A stretch of 64,000 bases of DNA, from positions 496,001 to 560,000 of the forward strand of contig NZ_CANLOZ010000004.1 in assembly GCF_947492965.1 (NCBI RefSeq), given 5' to 3'. Below the pieces are notes generated by a model. It was not told the DNA's origin, made no database searches, and worked only from the letters and a program-made list of their open reading frames with translations. This stretch comes from an uncultured Aquimarina sp. (lineage in GTDB: Bacteria > Bacteroidota > Bacteroidia > Flavobacteriales > Flavobacteriaceae). A program made the translations under genes and the position numbers. Shown here in pieces: positions 26,894-35,463 of this stretch; position 1 is the stretch's first letter; the number at the start of each line of letters is the position of its first letter.

Positions 26894-27624
26894 AGAATTC
26901 TGATGTAAAATTTGACTATAAACAATACAGTGAGAATTCAATTTTGATTCAAACCGATGCAAAAGTTGATGAAAATTTGCTGAATTTGTTGATTTTTTAT
27001 AAAAAATCCATCGAGGAATTTTACGGTAAAGTAATTGTTGAGGTAATTTTATCATATAACTCGTTATTAATTTTATATGTATCCACTATAGAGAATATCT
27101 ATGATAGTTTTTTTGAACTAAAATCACTGGTTTCTAAAGAAGTTTTAAAAAAGAGTGTAAAAAAACGCCTGTGGAATATACCTGTTTGTTACGATGTAAA
27201 TGTGTGTCCGGAAATCGTTCCGTTTGCTGATCAAAAATCAATGAGTGTTGATGAGATTATTTCGCTTCACACTACTCCATTATATACAATTCATTTTATC
27301 GGTTTTTTACCAGGATTTTTGTATTTGAGTGGTCTTGATAAAAAATTGATAACTCCAAGAAAATCCAATCCTAGTCGTTTTGTAGAGAAAGGATCTGTGG
27401 CGATTGGTGGAAATCAAACTGGAATTTATCCGTCTAATAGTCCTGGTGGTTGGCATGTAATTGGTAGAACTCTTTTGTCTTTTTTCGATGTCAATTCGGA
27501 TCCTTGTTGCTTTGCTACTCCTGGTGATAGAATAAAGTTTATATCGGTAACAGTAGGTGAATATAACGATATAGGTTTATCCATTGCTAATGAAAATTAT
27601 CAATTAGTTCCTGAATATTTTTAA
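26890..27624 (+). CDS. pxpB: 5-oxoprolinase subunit B (KipI family)
   Basis: The 244-residue protein carries the KipI/allophanate hydrolase subunit 1 core: IPVCYD, IHFIGFLPGFLYLSGLD, TPRKSNPSRFVEKGSVAIGG and SPGGWHVIGRT. The ATG overlaps the pxpA stop by four bases. With PxpC it forms the ATP-using part of 5-oxoprolinase. In B. subtilis the KipI name comes from kinase-A inhibition, but with pxpA and pxpC in one operon the metabolic role is the better call. Confidence 0.92.
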   Translation: MKNSDVKFDYKQYSENSILIQTDAKVDENLLNLLIFYKKSIEEFYGKVIVEVILSYNSLLILYVSTIENIYDSFFELKSLVSKEVLKKSVKKRLWNIPVCYDVNVCPEIVPFADQKSMSVDEIISLHTTPLYTIHFIGFLPGFLYLSGLDKKLITPRKSNPSRFVEKGSVAIGGNQTGIYPSNSPGGWHVIGRTLLSFFDVNSDPCCFATPGDRIKFISVTVGEYNDIGLSIANENYQLVPEYF

Positions 27625-27629
27625 TTGTT

Positions 27630-28478
27630 ATGGTAGAGATTTTGTCTTCTGGAATGTATACGACGATTCAGGATAATGGACGTTTTGGGTTTTCAAAATA
27701 TGGAGTTCCGCAAAGTGGTGCTATGGATAAAAGATCATTTCTGTTAGCAAATGCTTTGTTAGGGAATGATGAAAATTGTGCGGTTATTGAGTGGATGATA
27801 ATGCCGCCGATTTTAAAGTTTTATGAAGAGTCGGTAATAGTTCTCACTGGTTCAATATGTGATCCGTATATGAATGATCAACCTGTAAAATTTAATCAGC
27901 CTTTAGGAGTTAAAAAAGGAGATGTTTTAAGATTGAAAAATGTATCAAAAGGTGTTTTTGGTTATGTAGGAATAAAAAATGGATTTTGTACGAATATTGT
28001 TTTGAATAGTAGGTCGCAATATAAAAGTATTACAGCTTCAGAAAAGTTGGTCAAAACTGATATGATATCCTATAGTAGTTATTGTGGATTTTCGACATCG
28101 TTATCTTCTGTGAAAATTGAAAATGATTGGCTCGATCAAGAAGGTTTAGAGGTGTATCCAGGTCCTGAATATGATCTGTTAAGTGATGCAGAAAAGTTGT
28201 CTTTATTGATGGGGAATTTTACTATTTCTAATGAGAGTAGTCGAATGGCAATTTCATTGAATGAAGAGGTGGGGAATAATCTCACTTCTATGATTTCGGT
28301 CCCAGTATTGCCAGGTACGGTTCAATTAACTCCTTCAGGTAGGTTGATTATCTTAATGAGGGATTGTCAAACTACAGGTGGATATCCAAGAATTTTTCAA
28401 TTATCAGAGGAGGCAATTAATGTTATTGCACAGAAAAGGGTAAAAGAAAATGTAAAGTTTAGATTGTCTTGTTTCTAG
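27630..28478 (+). CDS. pxpC: 5-oxoprolinase subunit C (KipA family)
   Basis: The 282-residue protein matches the KipA/allophanate hydrolase subunit 2 family: YTTIQDNGRFGFSKYGVPQS, GAMDKRSFLLAN, and near the end SGRLIILMRDCQTTGGYPRI. It starts five bases after pxpB and completes the pxpABC set. It lies in a three-gene block using many GTT, TTG and GGT codons, visibly different from the transporter upstream. Confidence 0.92.
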   Translation: MVEILSSGMYTTIQDNGRFGFSKYGVPQSGAMDKRSFLLANALLGNDENCAVIEWMIMPPILKFYEESVIVLTGSICDPYMNDQPVKFNQPLGVKKGDVLRLKNVSKGVFGYVGIKNGFCTNIVLNSRSQYKSITASEKLVKTDMISYSSYCGFSTSLSSVKIENDWLDQEGLEVYPGPEYDLLSDAEKLSLLMGNFTISNESSRMAISLNEEVGNNLTSMISVPVLPGTVQLTPSGRLIILMRDCQTTGGYPRIFQLSEEAINVIAQKRVKENVKFRLSCF

Positions 28479-28848
28479 GTGGATTTTCTTTTATACAATA
28501 GCTAAGATGTTAATTTTCCATTCGATTTGAAGTTTTATAATATTTAACCAATTAAATAGAGTTGCGTATATGTGTTGTTGGTTTTTGTATAATATATGTT
28601 ATTCTGATTATAAGTTTGTTAAGTTTATATAGGTTGGTGATAGGGGTAAAACCACCTATTAGGTATAGGGGGAAAACCCCCTTTATTTATTTTTTCTGAT
28701 TTTTATAGCATCTGTTTAAGTATTTGAAAATCAAAATATTATAATTATGGTTTTTCCGTAAATAAAGTTTACTAAAGGTTCAGGGGATTTGCGGATAATC
28801 TTGTTTTTTGGATATATTAGCGTTAATAAACCCATTAAACAAAATATT
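28479..28848 (+). other. 370-bp intergenic region after pxpC
   Basis: There is no supported gene here. It is AT-rich and ends the pxp operon. It contains a purine/pyrimidine-rich patch with the hairpin annotated at 28667-28690. A probable promoter for the downstream unit may lie between 28700 and 28840, but I cannot point to a clear TTTG/TAnnTTTG pair. Confidence 0.5.
28667..28690 (+). terminator. Probable intrinsic terminator downstream of pxpABC
   Basis: AGGGGG (28667-28672), loop AAAA and CCCCCT (28677-28682) form a tight stem, followed by a T-rich run (TTTATTTATTTTTT). It lies about 190 bases after the pxpC stop, so it may end the long transcript. Confidence 0.6.
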
Positions 28849-29250
28849 ATGGCAGGAAAAGTACAAAAACCCCAAAAGTGTATCAATGTAGAAGAAGCTA
28901 GAGAGCTTCATGATAATTGGTGTAAGAAAAGAGGTAAACGTTTACAAAAGAAATTAGGATTTGAAGATGCTCGTGAATTTCATTGGTCAGTGGCTGAGTT
29001 AGAGGAGTATTTAGCATATGTAAAACAAGAATCAGAAGCACAAGGTATAAAGAACCCTGGTATTCGTGTTTATATGGGTGCGTATTCTTCATCCAAATGT
29101 AAAATGGGAAGAGGATATTCTACCTTGTTTTTTGCGCCTACAGGTTCCCGTCCAGGAGCGTCGGGAAAAGATGGTAGGGATGATGAGAATAATTATGAAA
29201 TTGATGCTTTTAATAAAGGAGGGAGTGGTTTCCCGCCTAACGATTATTAA
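28849..29250 (+). CDS. Small hypothetical protein upstream of sensory genes
   Basis: I do not recognise this 133-residue protein. The ATG at 28849 (MAGKVQKPQKCINVEEA) is the natural start; an upstream in-frame extension from 28789 looks like untranslated DNA. It is soluble and charged. It has an IRVYMGAYSSSKCKMGRGYS segment, a FFAPTGSRPGASGKDG loop and a Gly-rich tail ending GGSGFPPNDY. It ends six bases before a membrane protein gene that overlaps a histidine kinase gene, so a link to that signalling unit is plausible. Confidence 0.6.
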   Translation: MAGKVQKPQKCINVEEARELHDNWCKKRGKRLQKKLGFEDAREFHWSVAELEEYLAYVKQESEAQGIKNPGIRVYMGAYSSSKCKMGRGYSTLFFAPTGSRPGASGKDGRDDENNYEIDAFNKGGSGFPPNDY

Positions 29251-29256
29251 AAATTA

Positions 29257-29982
29257 ATGAGTGATTTATTAAACTTAATAGTTATTAATTTATTTGAATT
29301 GATTGCAGCTATTGTTGGAACAATTTACATATCAAAATATCGAGTAGAAAAGCCTACTCGATATTTTGTTTCTTTTTTATGGTTTAATGTTTTTGTTGAA
29401 ATAGTTTTTGGTTGGTTGCCTACTTTTATAGAAAATTTTAAATTTTTCTCATTATTAGAAGATACTATTTTTGTTCAAAATTTATGGATTTATAATATTT
29501 ATGATATAATTAGTTTTAGCTTCTATCTCTACTATTTTACAATATTAATAGAATCCGAATTAAGCCGAAAAATAGCAAAAGGATTTATTGTAGTGTTTTT
29601 AATTTGTGCAATTCTGAATTTATCTTTTTCTGGTGTTTTCTTTGAGACAAACTCCACATTTAATGCTATCTTCGGAACATTGTTATTAGTGTTGTATATA
29701 ATATATTTCTATTTTCAAATGTTGCAGAGCGAGAAAATTTTGGAATTTTATAAGTCATTTCCGTTTTATGTTTCTGTTGGAGCTCTGGTGTTCCATTTAA
29801 TAGTTAATCCAATTTTTATTTATGAGCAGTATTACAGCCATAGTGTAAGTTCTGAATTTGTAAGAGTTTTTTTAACAATTCTAACAATAGTTAATATTTT
29901 TATGTATTCTTGTTATACCATAGGATTTCTTGTATGTTACAAAAAGAACAACTCTTACAAAAGGAGCAGATCTTACTCATAG
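29257..29982 (+). CDS. Multi-pass membrane protein preceding histidine kinase
   Basis: The 241-residue protein has about seven hydrophobic segments and few charged loops; the longest soluble stretch is short. I recognise no enzyme motif. Its end overlaps the histidine kinase gene by about 49 bases, which implies translational coupling. It could act as the input (sensor) half of that kinase, because the kinase itself has only one membrane helix and no periplasmic domain. Confidence 0.65.
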   Translation: MSDLLNLIVINLFELIAAIVGTIYISKYRVEKPTRYFVSFLWFNVFVEIVFGWLPTFIENFKFFSLLEDTIFVQNLWIYNIYDIISFSFYLYYFTILIESELSRKIAKGFIVVFLICAILNLSFSGVFFETNSTFNAIFGTLLLVLYIIYFYFQMLQSEKILEFYKSFPFYVSVGALVFHLIVNPIFIYEQYYSHSVSSEFVRVFLTILTIVNIFMYSCYTIGFLVCYKKNNSYKRSRSYS

Positions 29983-30740
29983 TTTACTTTTCTGTAATCA
30001 TTTTGTTTTTTGCAATTTTTGCCATAGTGTTTTTTGTGGCCTTTCAAAGAAGAAAAAACAAATTGCTATTAGAACGTTTAAAAGCAAAACAACGTTTTGA
30101 TGAAGAACTCCAAAACTCTAAGCTCGAAATTCAGGAACAAACCCTAAAAAATGTAAGTTGGGAACTACATGATAATATTGGTCAGTTGTTATCTACTGCC
30201 GTAATGCAAATCAATATTTTAAGCACCAATTTAGAACCAAAAATCAAAGACTCTGTTCAGGATATCCGAAGTTTAGTTGGTGATAGTCTACAAGAAATTA
30301 GAAATCTTTCTAAAACCCTAAATCACGAAGTAATACAAAATATTGGTCTGATAAAATCTATCCAGGTAGAGTTAGATCGGTTTAAAAAACTAAATTTCTT
30401 AACACCAGAGCTTATTGTTACTGGAGAAGAGTTGTTTATCAATCCTAAGGATGAAATTATCATATATCGTATTGTTCAGGAGTTTTTCTCTAATACCATA
30501 AAACACGCTGAGGCTTCACATTTATTAGTAAAACTAGAGTATTCGCCAGATGATTTGGTGATTACGATCAAAGATGATGGAGTTGGGTATGATATGGAAT
30601 CTGTGCAAGCGAATTCGGGATTATTAAATATGAAAAGTAGAGCAGCTTTGGTAAATGCAACTTTAGACTGTATTTCGGAGCCTAATAAAGGAGTATTGCT
30701 TACCTTGCAGTACCCATTTAAAGAAGAAGATAAGGTATAA
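29934..30740 (+). CDS. NarL/DesK-type sensor histidine kinase
   Basis: From the ATG at 29934 the protein has 268 residues. One membrane helix spans residues 13-37. A coiled coil leads to the HisKA_3-type phosphoacceptor (WELHDNIGQLLS, His79). The HATPase domain follows, with an N-box-like IVQEFFSNTIKHA and a G-box DDGVGYDM. An upstream in-frame ATG at 29910 lies deep in the preceding gene. The paired response regulator follows 16 bases after the stop. The lack of an extracellular domain suggests that the sensing part is the upstream membrane protein or the helix itself. Confidence 0.9.
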   Translation: MLQKEQLLQKEQILLIVYFSVIILFFAIFAIVFFVAFQRRKNKLLLERLKAKQRFDEELQNSKLEIQEQTLKNVSWELHDNIGQLLSTAVMQINILSTNLEPKIKDSVQDIRSLVGDSLQEIRNLSKTLNHEVIQNIGLIKSIQVELDRFKKLNFLTPELIVTGEELFINPKDEIIIYRIVQEFFSNTIKHAEASHLLVKLEYSPDDLVITIKDDGVGYDMESVQANSGLLNMKSRAALVNATLDCISEPNKGVLLTLQYPFKEEDKV

Positions 30741-30756
30741 CAAAATTAAATCGAAA

Positions 30757-31413
30757 ATGAAGAAAAAGACTGTTGTCATTGTAGATGATCATCTTCTATT
30801 CGCTCAATCTCTAGAAAGTCTTATAACCAATCTCGAAGGATATGAGGTTTTGGCTATTCTAAAAAACGGAAAAGAACTTACGCAATATTATCTGCATAAA
30901 AGAAAGAAACCAGAACTCATCTTGCTAGATGTAAAAATGCCAGTGATGGATGGTATCCAAACCATGCAGTGGTTAAAAGAAAACCAACCAGAGCAAAAGG
31001 TATTGGCTTTAACGATGGAAGATGATGAAGAAACCATTATCAAAATGTTAAGGGCAGGAGCGAGAGGGTATTTGTTAAAGGATATCCATCCGGAGAACTT
31101 CGAGTTTGCTATGAAAATGGTTATCGAACAAGGGTTTTATTATTCAAGTAAAATAGAAACTGCTCTAAAGTATTCTGAAAAAGCAGATGCTAAAATGACT
31201 GAAAACCTTGCTGAAAAACTAACCGATCGAGAATGGACATTTTTAAAGTATGCTTGTTCCGAGCTGACATATAAGAATATTGCAGGTGAGATGAATTTGA
31301 GTCCTAAAACGATAGAAAATTATAGAGAAGCAGTGTTTAAAAAATTGCAAGTAAAAACTAGAGTAGGACTTGTAATTTACTGTATGAAGAATAACTTATT
31401 TAAATTAGATTAG
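30757..31413 (+). CDS. NarL/FixJ-family response regulator
   Basis: The 218-residue protein has a receiver domain (VVIVDDH at 6-12, phosphoacceptor Asp58 in LILLDVKMP, conserved Lys in the GARGYLLKD segment). A LuxR-type helix-turn-helix follows at about 147-212 (LTYKNIAGEMNLSPKTIENYR). It forms a two-component pair with the histidine kinase just upstream. The target genes are unknown; the upstream membrane and small proteins are candidates. Confidence 0.93.
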   Translation: MKKKTVVIVDDHLLFAQSLESLITNLEGYEVLAILKNGKELTQYYLHKRKKPELILLDVKMPVMDGIQTMQWLKENQPEQKVLALTMEDDEETIIKMLRAGARGYLLKDIHPENFEFAMKMVIEQGFYYSSKIETALKYSEKADAKMTENLAEKLTDREWTFLKYACSELTYKNIAGEMNLSPKTIENYREAVFKKLQVKTRVGLVIYCMKNNLFKLD

Positions 31414-31432
31414 AGATTTCTATTCTTAACTA

Positions 31433-31465
31433 TTTGTTTTTCAAAATTAAATTTTGCTATATTTA
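31433..31465 (+). promoter_or_regulatory. Possible Bacteroidota-type promoter of ilv leader
   Basis: TTTG at 31433-31436 and TATATTTA at 31458-31465 are spaced by 21 bases. They resemble the Bacteroidota -33 TTTG / -7 TAnnTTTG elements, although the last base of the -7 box is A. Transcription would begin just before the first leader peptide at 31475. Confidence 0.35.
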
Positions 31466-31474
31466 TCCCTACAA

Positions 31475-31540
31475 ATGAAGAAAATAAATTTAAATATCAT
31501 TAATGTCATTACTATCGAGGTGATTATTTCATCTTGGTAA
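31475..31540 (+). CDS. ilv leader peptide 1 (Ile/Val-rich, 21 residues)
   Basis: ATG to TAA reads MKKINLNIINVITIEVIISS followed by W: seven Ile, two Val and one Leu among 21 residues. The stop codon lies inside the first arm of the antiterminator (31537-31546). This composition and placement match the regulatory leader peptides of ilv operons such as ilvL. It is too short to be found as an ordinary ORF. Confidence 0.85.
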   Translation: MKKINLNIINVITIEVIISSW

Positions 31541-31602
31541 AGGGATATGATATGATACTAACTTATACTAAAATCCCTTTACGTTCGTAAAGGGGTTTTT
31601 TT
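31537..31602 (+). terminator. Attenuator 1: antiterminator arm and intrinsic terminator
   Basis: The terminator stem is CCCTTTAC (31575-31582) with GTAAAGGG (31587-31594), loop GTTC, followed by seven T (31596-31602). The upstream arm GTAAAGGGAT (31537-31546) is perfectly complementary over ten bases to ATCCCTTTAC (31573-31582). Arms 2:3 or 3:4 can therefore form, but not both. The upstream arm overlaps the leader stop codon, so a ribosome that reaches the stop should hide it and allow termination. Confidence 0.88.
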
Positions 31603-31642
31603 ATGAACTGTTTTAAACTGGTTCTATTAATAAAATGAAATA

Positions 31643-31708
31643 ATGAATTTACAACAAGTAATTATTGTCCAAATTATTATCAACATCGTGATTATTATAT
31701 CAAGGTGA
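31643..31708 (+). CDS. ilv leader peptide 2 (Ile/Val-rich, 21 residues)
   Basis: ATG to TGA reads MNLQQVIIVQIIINIVIIIS followed by R: nine Ile, three Val and one Leu in 21 residues. The 3' half aligns with leader peptide 1 at the DNA level (GTGATTATT then TCA, GGT and AAGGG). This suggests that the second unit arose by duplication of the first, or the reverse. Its stop codon also borders the antiterminator arm. Confidence 0.85.
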   Translation: MNLQQVIIVQIIINIVIIISR

Positions 31709-31769
31709 GAAGGGCATTATGAATATATAATTTAAAAATCCCTTCTACTATTAGAAGGGATTTTTTTTT
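31708..31769 (+). terminator. Attenuator 2: antiterminator arm and intrinsic terminator
   Basis: The terminator stem is TCCCTTCTA (31739-31747) with TAGAAGGGA (31752-31760), loop CTAT, extended by A/T pairs and followed by nine T (31761-31769). The upstream arm AGAAGGG (31708-31714) can pair with CCCTTCT (31740-31746). It again begins at the leader stop codon, the same logic as attenuator 1. Confidence 0.88.
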
Positions 31770-32009
31770 AACTAAAAAAATAAAAATATGATATGTAGTG
31801 ATTGTAAATAGATTAAGTGTAAGTATCTGTAAATCAGTATAAAATGATGGTTTGTGAATGGTTGGATGTTGTAAGCTTATTGAATTAAATTTAACAGTTT
31901 AGTCATTACGAAATAATTTTATACTACGGTTTATTTATATACATGAGAATATGTTAATAAATAGGTTAAAAAAATAAGAAATTGATAAAAAAATAACATT
32001 CAGATAAGG

Positions 32010-33686
32010 ATGAGTATTAATAAATATAGTAAACGAGTTACACAAGACGATACCCAACCAGCTGCACAAGCCATGCTTCATGCTGTAGGGTTAACCGATG
32101 AAGATTTTAATAAGCCATTAGTTGGTATCGCCAGTACAGGATATGAAGGTAATCCTTGTAATATGCATTTAAATGATTTGGCCAAATTAGTAAAACAAGG
32201 TACAAGAGAAGAAGATGTGGTTGGATTAATCTTTAATACGATTGGTGTAAGTGATGGCATTTCTATGGGAACTCCAGGAATGCGTTTTTCTTTGCCTTCT
32301 AGAGATGTTATTGCGGATTCTATGGAAACCGTAGTACAGGCAATGTCCTATGATGGAATGGTAACCGTAGTTGGATGTGATAAGAATATGCCTGGAGCAT
32401 TAATGGCGATGATTCGTTTAAATAGACCTTCAATTTTGGTATATGGAGGTACAATTGCTTCCGGATGTCATGAAGGGCGAAAGCTAGATATTGTTTCGGC
32501 ATTTGAAGCTTGGGGCGAAAAAGTAGCCGGAACGATGGAGAACACAGAATATAAAAGTGTCATTAAAAAAGCGATTCCTGGTGCTGGAGCTTGTGGAGGA
32601 ATGTATACCGCAAATACGATGGCATCGGCGATCGAAGCTTTGGGGATGTCTCTTCCGTATAATTCATCGAATCCTGCTATCAGTAAAAATAAAGAAGAAG
32701 AAAGTATCGCTGCGGGTAGAGCTATGCGAGTGCTTTTAGAAAAAGATATTAAACCTTTGGATATCGTTACCAAAAAGTCATTAGAAAATGCAGTTCGTCT
32801 GGTAACTATTTTAGGAGGTTCTACAAATGCTGTACTTCATTTTTTAGCAATCGCTAGAGCGGCAGATGTAGAATTTACCTTAGCAGATTTTCAAAGAATA
32901 AGTGATGAAACTCCATTCTTAGCAGATCTAAAACCAAGCGGAAAATACCTAATGGAAGATGTTCATGATATCGGAGGAATTCCTGCCGTGTTAAAATATC
33001 TTTTAAAGAAAGGGTTATTACATGGTGATTGTTTGACCGTTACAGGAAAAACATTGGCAGAAAACTTATTAGACGTTCCAGATTTAGAAGAAGGACAAGA
33101 TGTGATAAAACCATTAGAAAATCCTATTAAGGCAACTGGACATTTAAGAATCATGTTTGGAAACCTAGCAAAAGATGGATGTGTTGCAAAAATAACTGGG
33201 AAAGAAGGTTTGAGCTTTACAGGTAAAGCCAAAGTTTTCGATAGTGAATATGATGCGAACGATGGTATTAGAGATGGAAAAGTTCAAAAAGGTGATGTAG
33301 TCGTCATTAGGTACGAAGGTCCTAAAGGAGGTCCTGGTATGCCAGAAATGTTAAAACCAACAGCGGCAATCATGGGAGCGGGCCTTGGTAAAGAGGTTGC
33401 ATTAATTACAGACGGAAGATTCTCAGGAGGAACGCATGGCTTTGTAGTAGGTCATATTACTCCCGAAGCACAAGAAGGGGGGTTGATTGCATTAGTAGAA
33501 GATGGCGATATGATCACTATCGATGCGGAATCGAATTCTATTACAGTTGCTATCGAAGAAGAAGAAATAGAAAGAAGAAAAGCTGCTTGGGTTCAACCAC
33601 CGTTGAAGTTTAAAAAAGGAGTTTTATATAAATATGCCAATACAGTTTCATCTGCATCGCAGGGTTGCGTAACAGATGAATTCTAA
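32010..33686 (+). CDS. ilvD: Dihydroxy-acid dehydratase
   Basis: IlvD dehydrates dihydroxyisovalerate and dihydroxymethylvalerate to the keto acids of valine and isoleucine. The 558-residue length is normal. The iron-sulfur cysteines are visible at Cys50 (GNPCN), Cys123 (GCDKNMPGA) and Cys195 ([12 protein letters not shown]). The C-terminal signature [20 protein letters not shown] is present. It is the first structural gene after the two attenuators, and its end overlaps the longest possible ilvB frame. Confidence 0.97.
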   Translation: MSINKYSKRVTQDDTQPAAQAMLHAVGLTDEDFNKPLVGIASTGYEGNPCNMHLNDLAKLVKQGTREEDVVGLIFNTIGVSDGISMGTPGMRFSLPSRDVIADSMETVVQAMSYDGMVTVVGCDKNMPGALMAMIRLNRPSILVYGGTIASGCHEGRKLDIVSAFEAWGEKVAGTMENTEYKSVIKKAIPGAGACGGMYTANTMASAIEALGMSLPYNSSNPAISKNKEEESIAAGRAMRVLLEKDIKPLDIVTKKSLENAVRLVTILGGSTNAVLHFLAIARAADVEFTLADFQRISDETPFLADLKPSGKYLMEDVHDIGGIPAVLKYLLKKGLLHGDCLTVTGKTLAENLLDVPDLEEGQDVIKPLENPIKATGHLRIMFGNLAKDGCVAKITGKEGLSFTGKAKVFDSEYDANDGIRDGKVQKGDVVVIRYEGPKGGPGMPEMLKPTAAIMGAGLGKEVALITDGRFSGGTHGFVVGHITPEAQEGGLIALVEDGDMITIDAESNSITVAIEEEEIERRKAAWVQPPLKFKKGVLYKYANTVSSASQGCVTDEF

Positions 33687-33729
33687 AAAAAACATTTCAG
33701 TACGAGCTGAAAGAAAAATATATAGCGTA

Positions 33730-35463
33730 ATGGAAACACAAACGCAAACGATAAAAAAAGAAACTGAAATAGCCTCTGGTCCAATGACAGGCGCTGAAGC
33801 AGTAATACATTGTCTGTTATCAGAGGGTGTAGATTTAATTTATGGATATCCTGGTGGAGCAATTATGCCAGTATATGATGAGTTATATAAGTTTCAAGAT
33901 AGATTACATCACGTTCTTACCAGACATGAACAAGGTGCTACACACGCGGCACAAGGGTATGCAAGAACTAGTGGAAAAGTCGGAGTCGCAATTGCTACTT
34001 CAGGTCCGGGAGCTACAAATTTTGTTACTGGAATTGCTGATGCACAAATCGATTCAACGCCTATGGTTTGTATTACAGGTCAGGTAGGTTCTCATTTATT
34101 AGGATCTGATGCTTTTCAGGAAACGGATATTATAGGAATTTCTACTCCAATCACTAAATGGAATCATCAGGTCACCAAGGCTGAAGATATTCCTTCTGTG
34201 TTAGCCAAAGCATTTTATATCGCTCGTTCAGGTCGTCCTGGTCCTGTTTTGATTGATATAACAAAAGACGCCCAGTTTGGTGAACTGGATTTTAAGTACT
34301 CAACGTGTAAAGGTGTACGAAGCTATAAACCCGTTCCTGAAACAGATCCCGAAACAGTACAACAAGCTGCTCAATTGATCAACAGTGCTAAGAAACCTAT
34401 GATCGTTTTTGGTCAAGGAGTGATTTTAGGAGAAGCTGAAGAAGAGTTAAAAGATTTTATAGAGAAATCTGGAATCCCTGCTGCTTGGACTATACTAGGA
34501 TTGTCAGCATTGCCAACAGCTCATCCGCTAAATGTGGGAATGGTGGGAATGCACGGAAATTATGGACCTAATAAGCTTACCAATGAATGTGACTTATTAA
34601 TTGCTATAGGAATGCGATTCGATGATCGAGTTACAGGTAATTTGGAAACCTACGCGAAACAAGCAAAAATTATTCATTTCGAAATTGATCCTGCAGAGGT
34701 TAATAAAAATGTAGAAGTAGACGTTGCTGTAATGGGTAATGTTAAAAATACCCTTGCAGAGATACTTCCTTTAGTAGCACCTAAAACCCATGAAAATTGG
34801 TTGCAGGAATTTAAAGATTTTGATACTGTAGAATACGAAAAAGTGATTAAAGATGAGCTGTACCCTTCTAAAGAAGGACTTTCGATGGGTGAAGTATTGC
34901 GAGGAATTAATGAGGAAACCAAAGGTGATGCGGTTATTGTATCCGATGTAGGACAACATCAAATGATTGCTTGTCGATATGCAGAATTTGTAAAAACAAA
35001 AAGTAACGTCACTTCTGGAGGATTAGGAACTATGGGATTTGCCTTGCCTGCAGCTATAGGTGCTAAAATGGGAGCGCCAGATAGAGAAGTGGTGGCAATT
35101 ATTGGTGATGGAGGTTACCAAATGACCATACAAGAGTTGGGTACCATTTTTCAGACAAGAGTTCCTGTGAAAATTGTAGTGTTAAACAATGATTTCTTAG
35201 GAATGGTACGTCAGTGGCAACAATTGTTCTTTGATAAACGATATGCTTCTACAGAAATGGTAAATCCTGATTTTATTACTATTGCTAAAGGATATCATAT
35301 CGCAGCTAAAAGAGTAACAAAAAGAGAAGAATTGCAAGGTGCAATTGAAGAAATGATAGCTTCCGAAGAACCTTATTTCTTAGAAGTGTGTGTAGAAAAA
35401 GAAAATAATGTATTTCCTATGATACCTACGGGAGCGTCGGTTTCGGATATAAGATTATGTTAG
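33730..35463 (+). CDS. ilvB: Acetolactate synthase large subunit
   Basis: The protein has 577 residues from the ATG at 33730. An in-frame ATG at 33676 overlaps the ilvD stop and would add 18 basic residues that do not look conserved. It is a ThDP enzyme: the catalytic Glu lies in TRHEQGATHAAQGYA and the ThDP/Mg motif is IIGDGGYQMTIQEL...NND. GYPGGAIMPVYD is the typical N-terminal signature. It condenses pyruvate with pyruvate or 2-ketobutyrate. The regulatory subunit follows with overlap. Confidence 0.97.
   Translation: METQTQTIKKETEIASGPMTGAEAVIHCLLSEGVDLIYGYPGGAIMPVYDELYKFQDRLHHVLTRHEQGATHAAQGYARTSGKVGVAIATSGPGATNFVTGIADAQIDSTPMVCITGQVGSHLLGSDAFQETDIIGISTPITKWNHQVTKAEDIPSVLAKAFYIARSGRPGPVLIDITKDAQFGELDFKYSTCKGVRSYKPVPETDPETVQQAAQLINSAKKPMIVFGQGVILGEAEEELKDFIEKSGIPAAWTILGLSALPTAHPLNVGMVGMHGNYGPNKLTNECDLLIAIGMRFDDRVTGNLETYAKQAKIIHFEIDPAEVNKNVEVDVAVMGNVKNTLAEILPLVAPKTHENWLQEFKDFDTVEYEKVIKDELYPSKEGLSMGEVLRGINEETKGDAVIVSDVGQHQMIACRYAEFVKTKSNVTSGGLGTMGFALPAAIGAKMGAPDREVVAIIGDGGYQMTIQELGTIFQTRVPVKIVVLNNDFLGMVRQWQQLFFDKRYASTEMVNPDFITIAKGYHIAAKRVTKREELQGAIEEMIASEEPYFLEVCVEKENNVFPMIPTGASVSDIRLC

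Larger units (their letters stand above)
31414..32009 (+). promoter_or_regulatory. 596-bp ilv leader region with two tandem attenuators
   Basis: This leader precedes ilvD. It contains a possible promoter, two 21-codon Ile/Val-rich leader peptides and two intrinsic terminators, each with a competing upstream arm that overlaps the leader stop codon. The remaining 240 bases (31770-32009) are AT-rich, with no further leader peptide or hairpin that I can see. Classical ribosome-mediated attenuation explains the layout: ribosomes stalled for charged tRNA-Ile or tRNA-Val leave the upstream arm free, which blocks the terminator. Confidence 0.85.

Noticed and set aside
31788..31811. A third leader peptide (MICSDCK) after attenuator 2
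   Set aside because: It has no branched-chain residues besides one Ile and no terminator or competing stem follows it.
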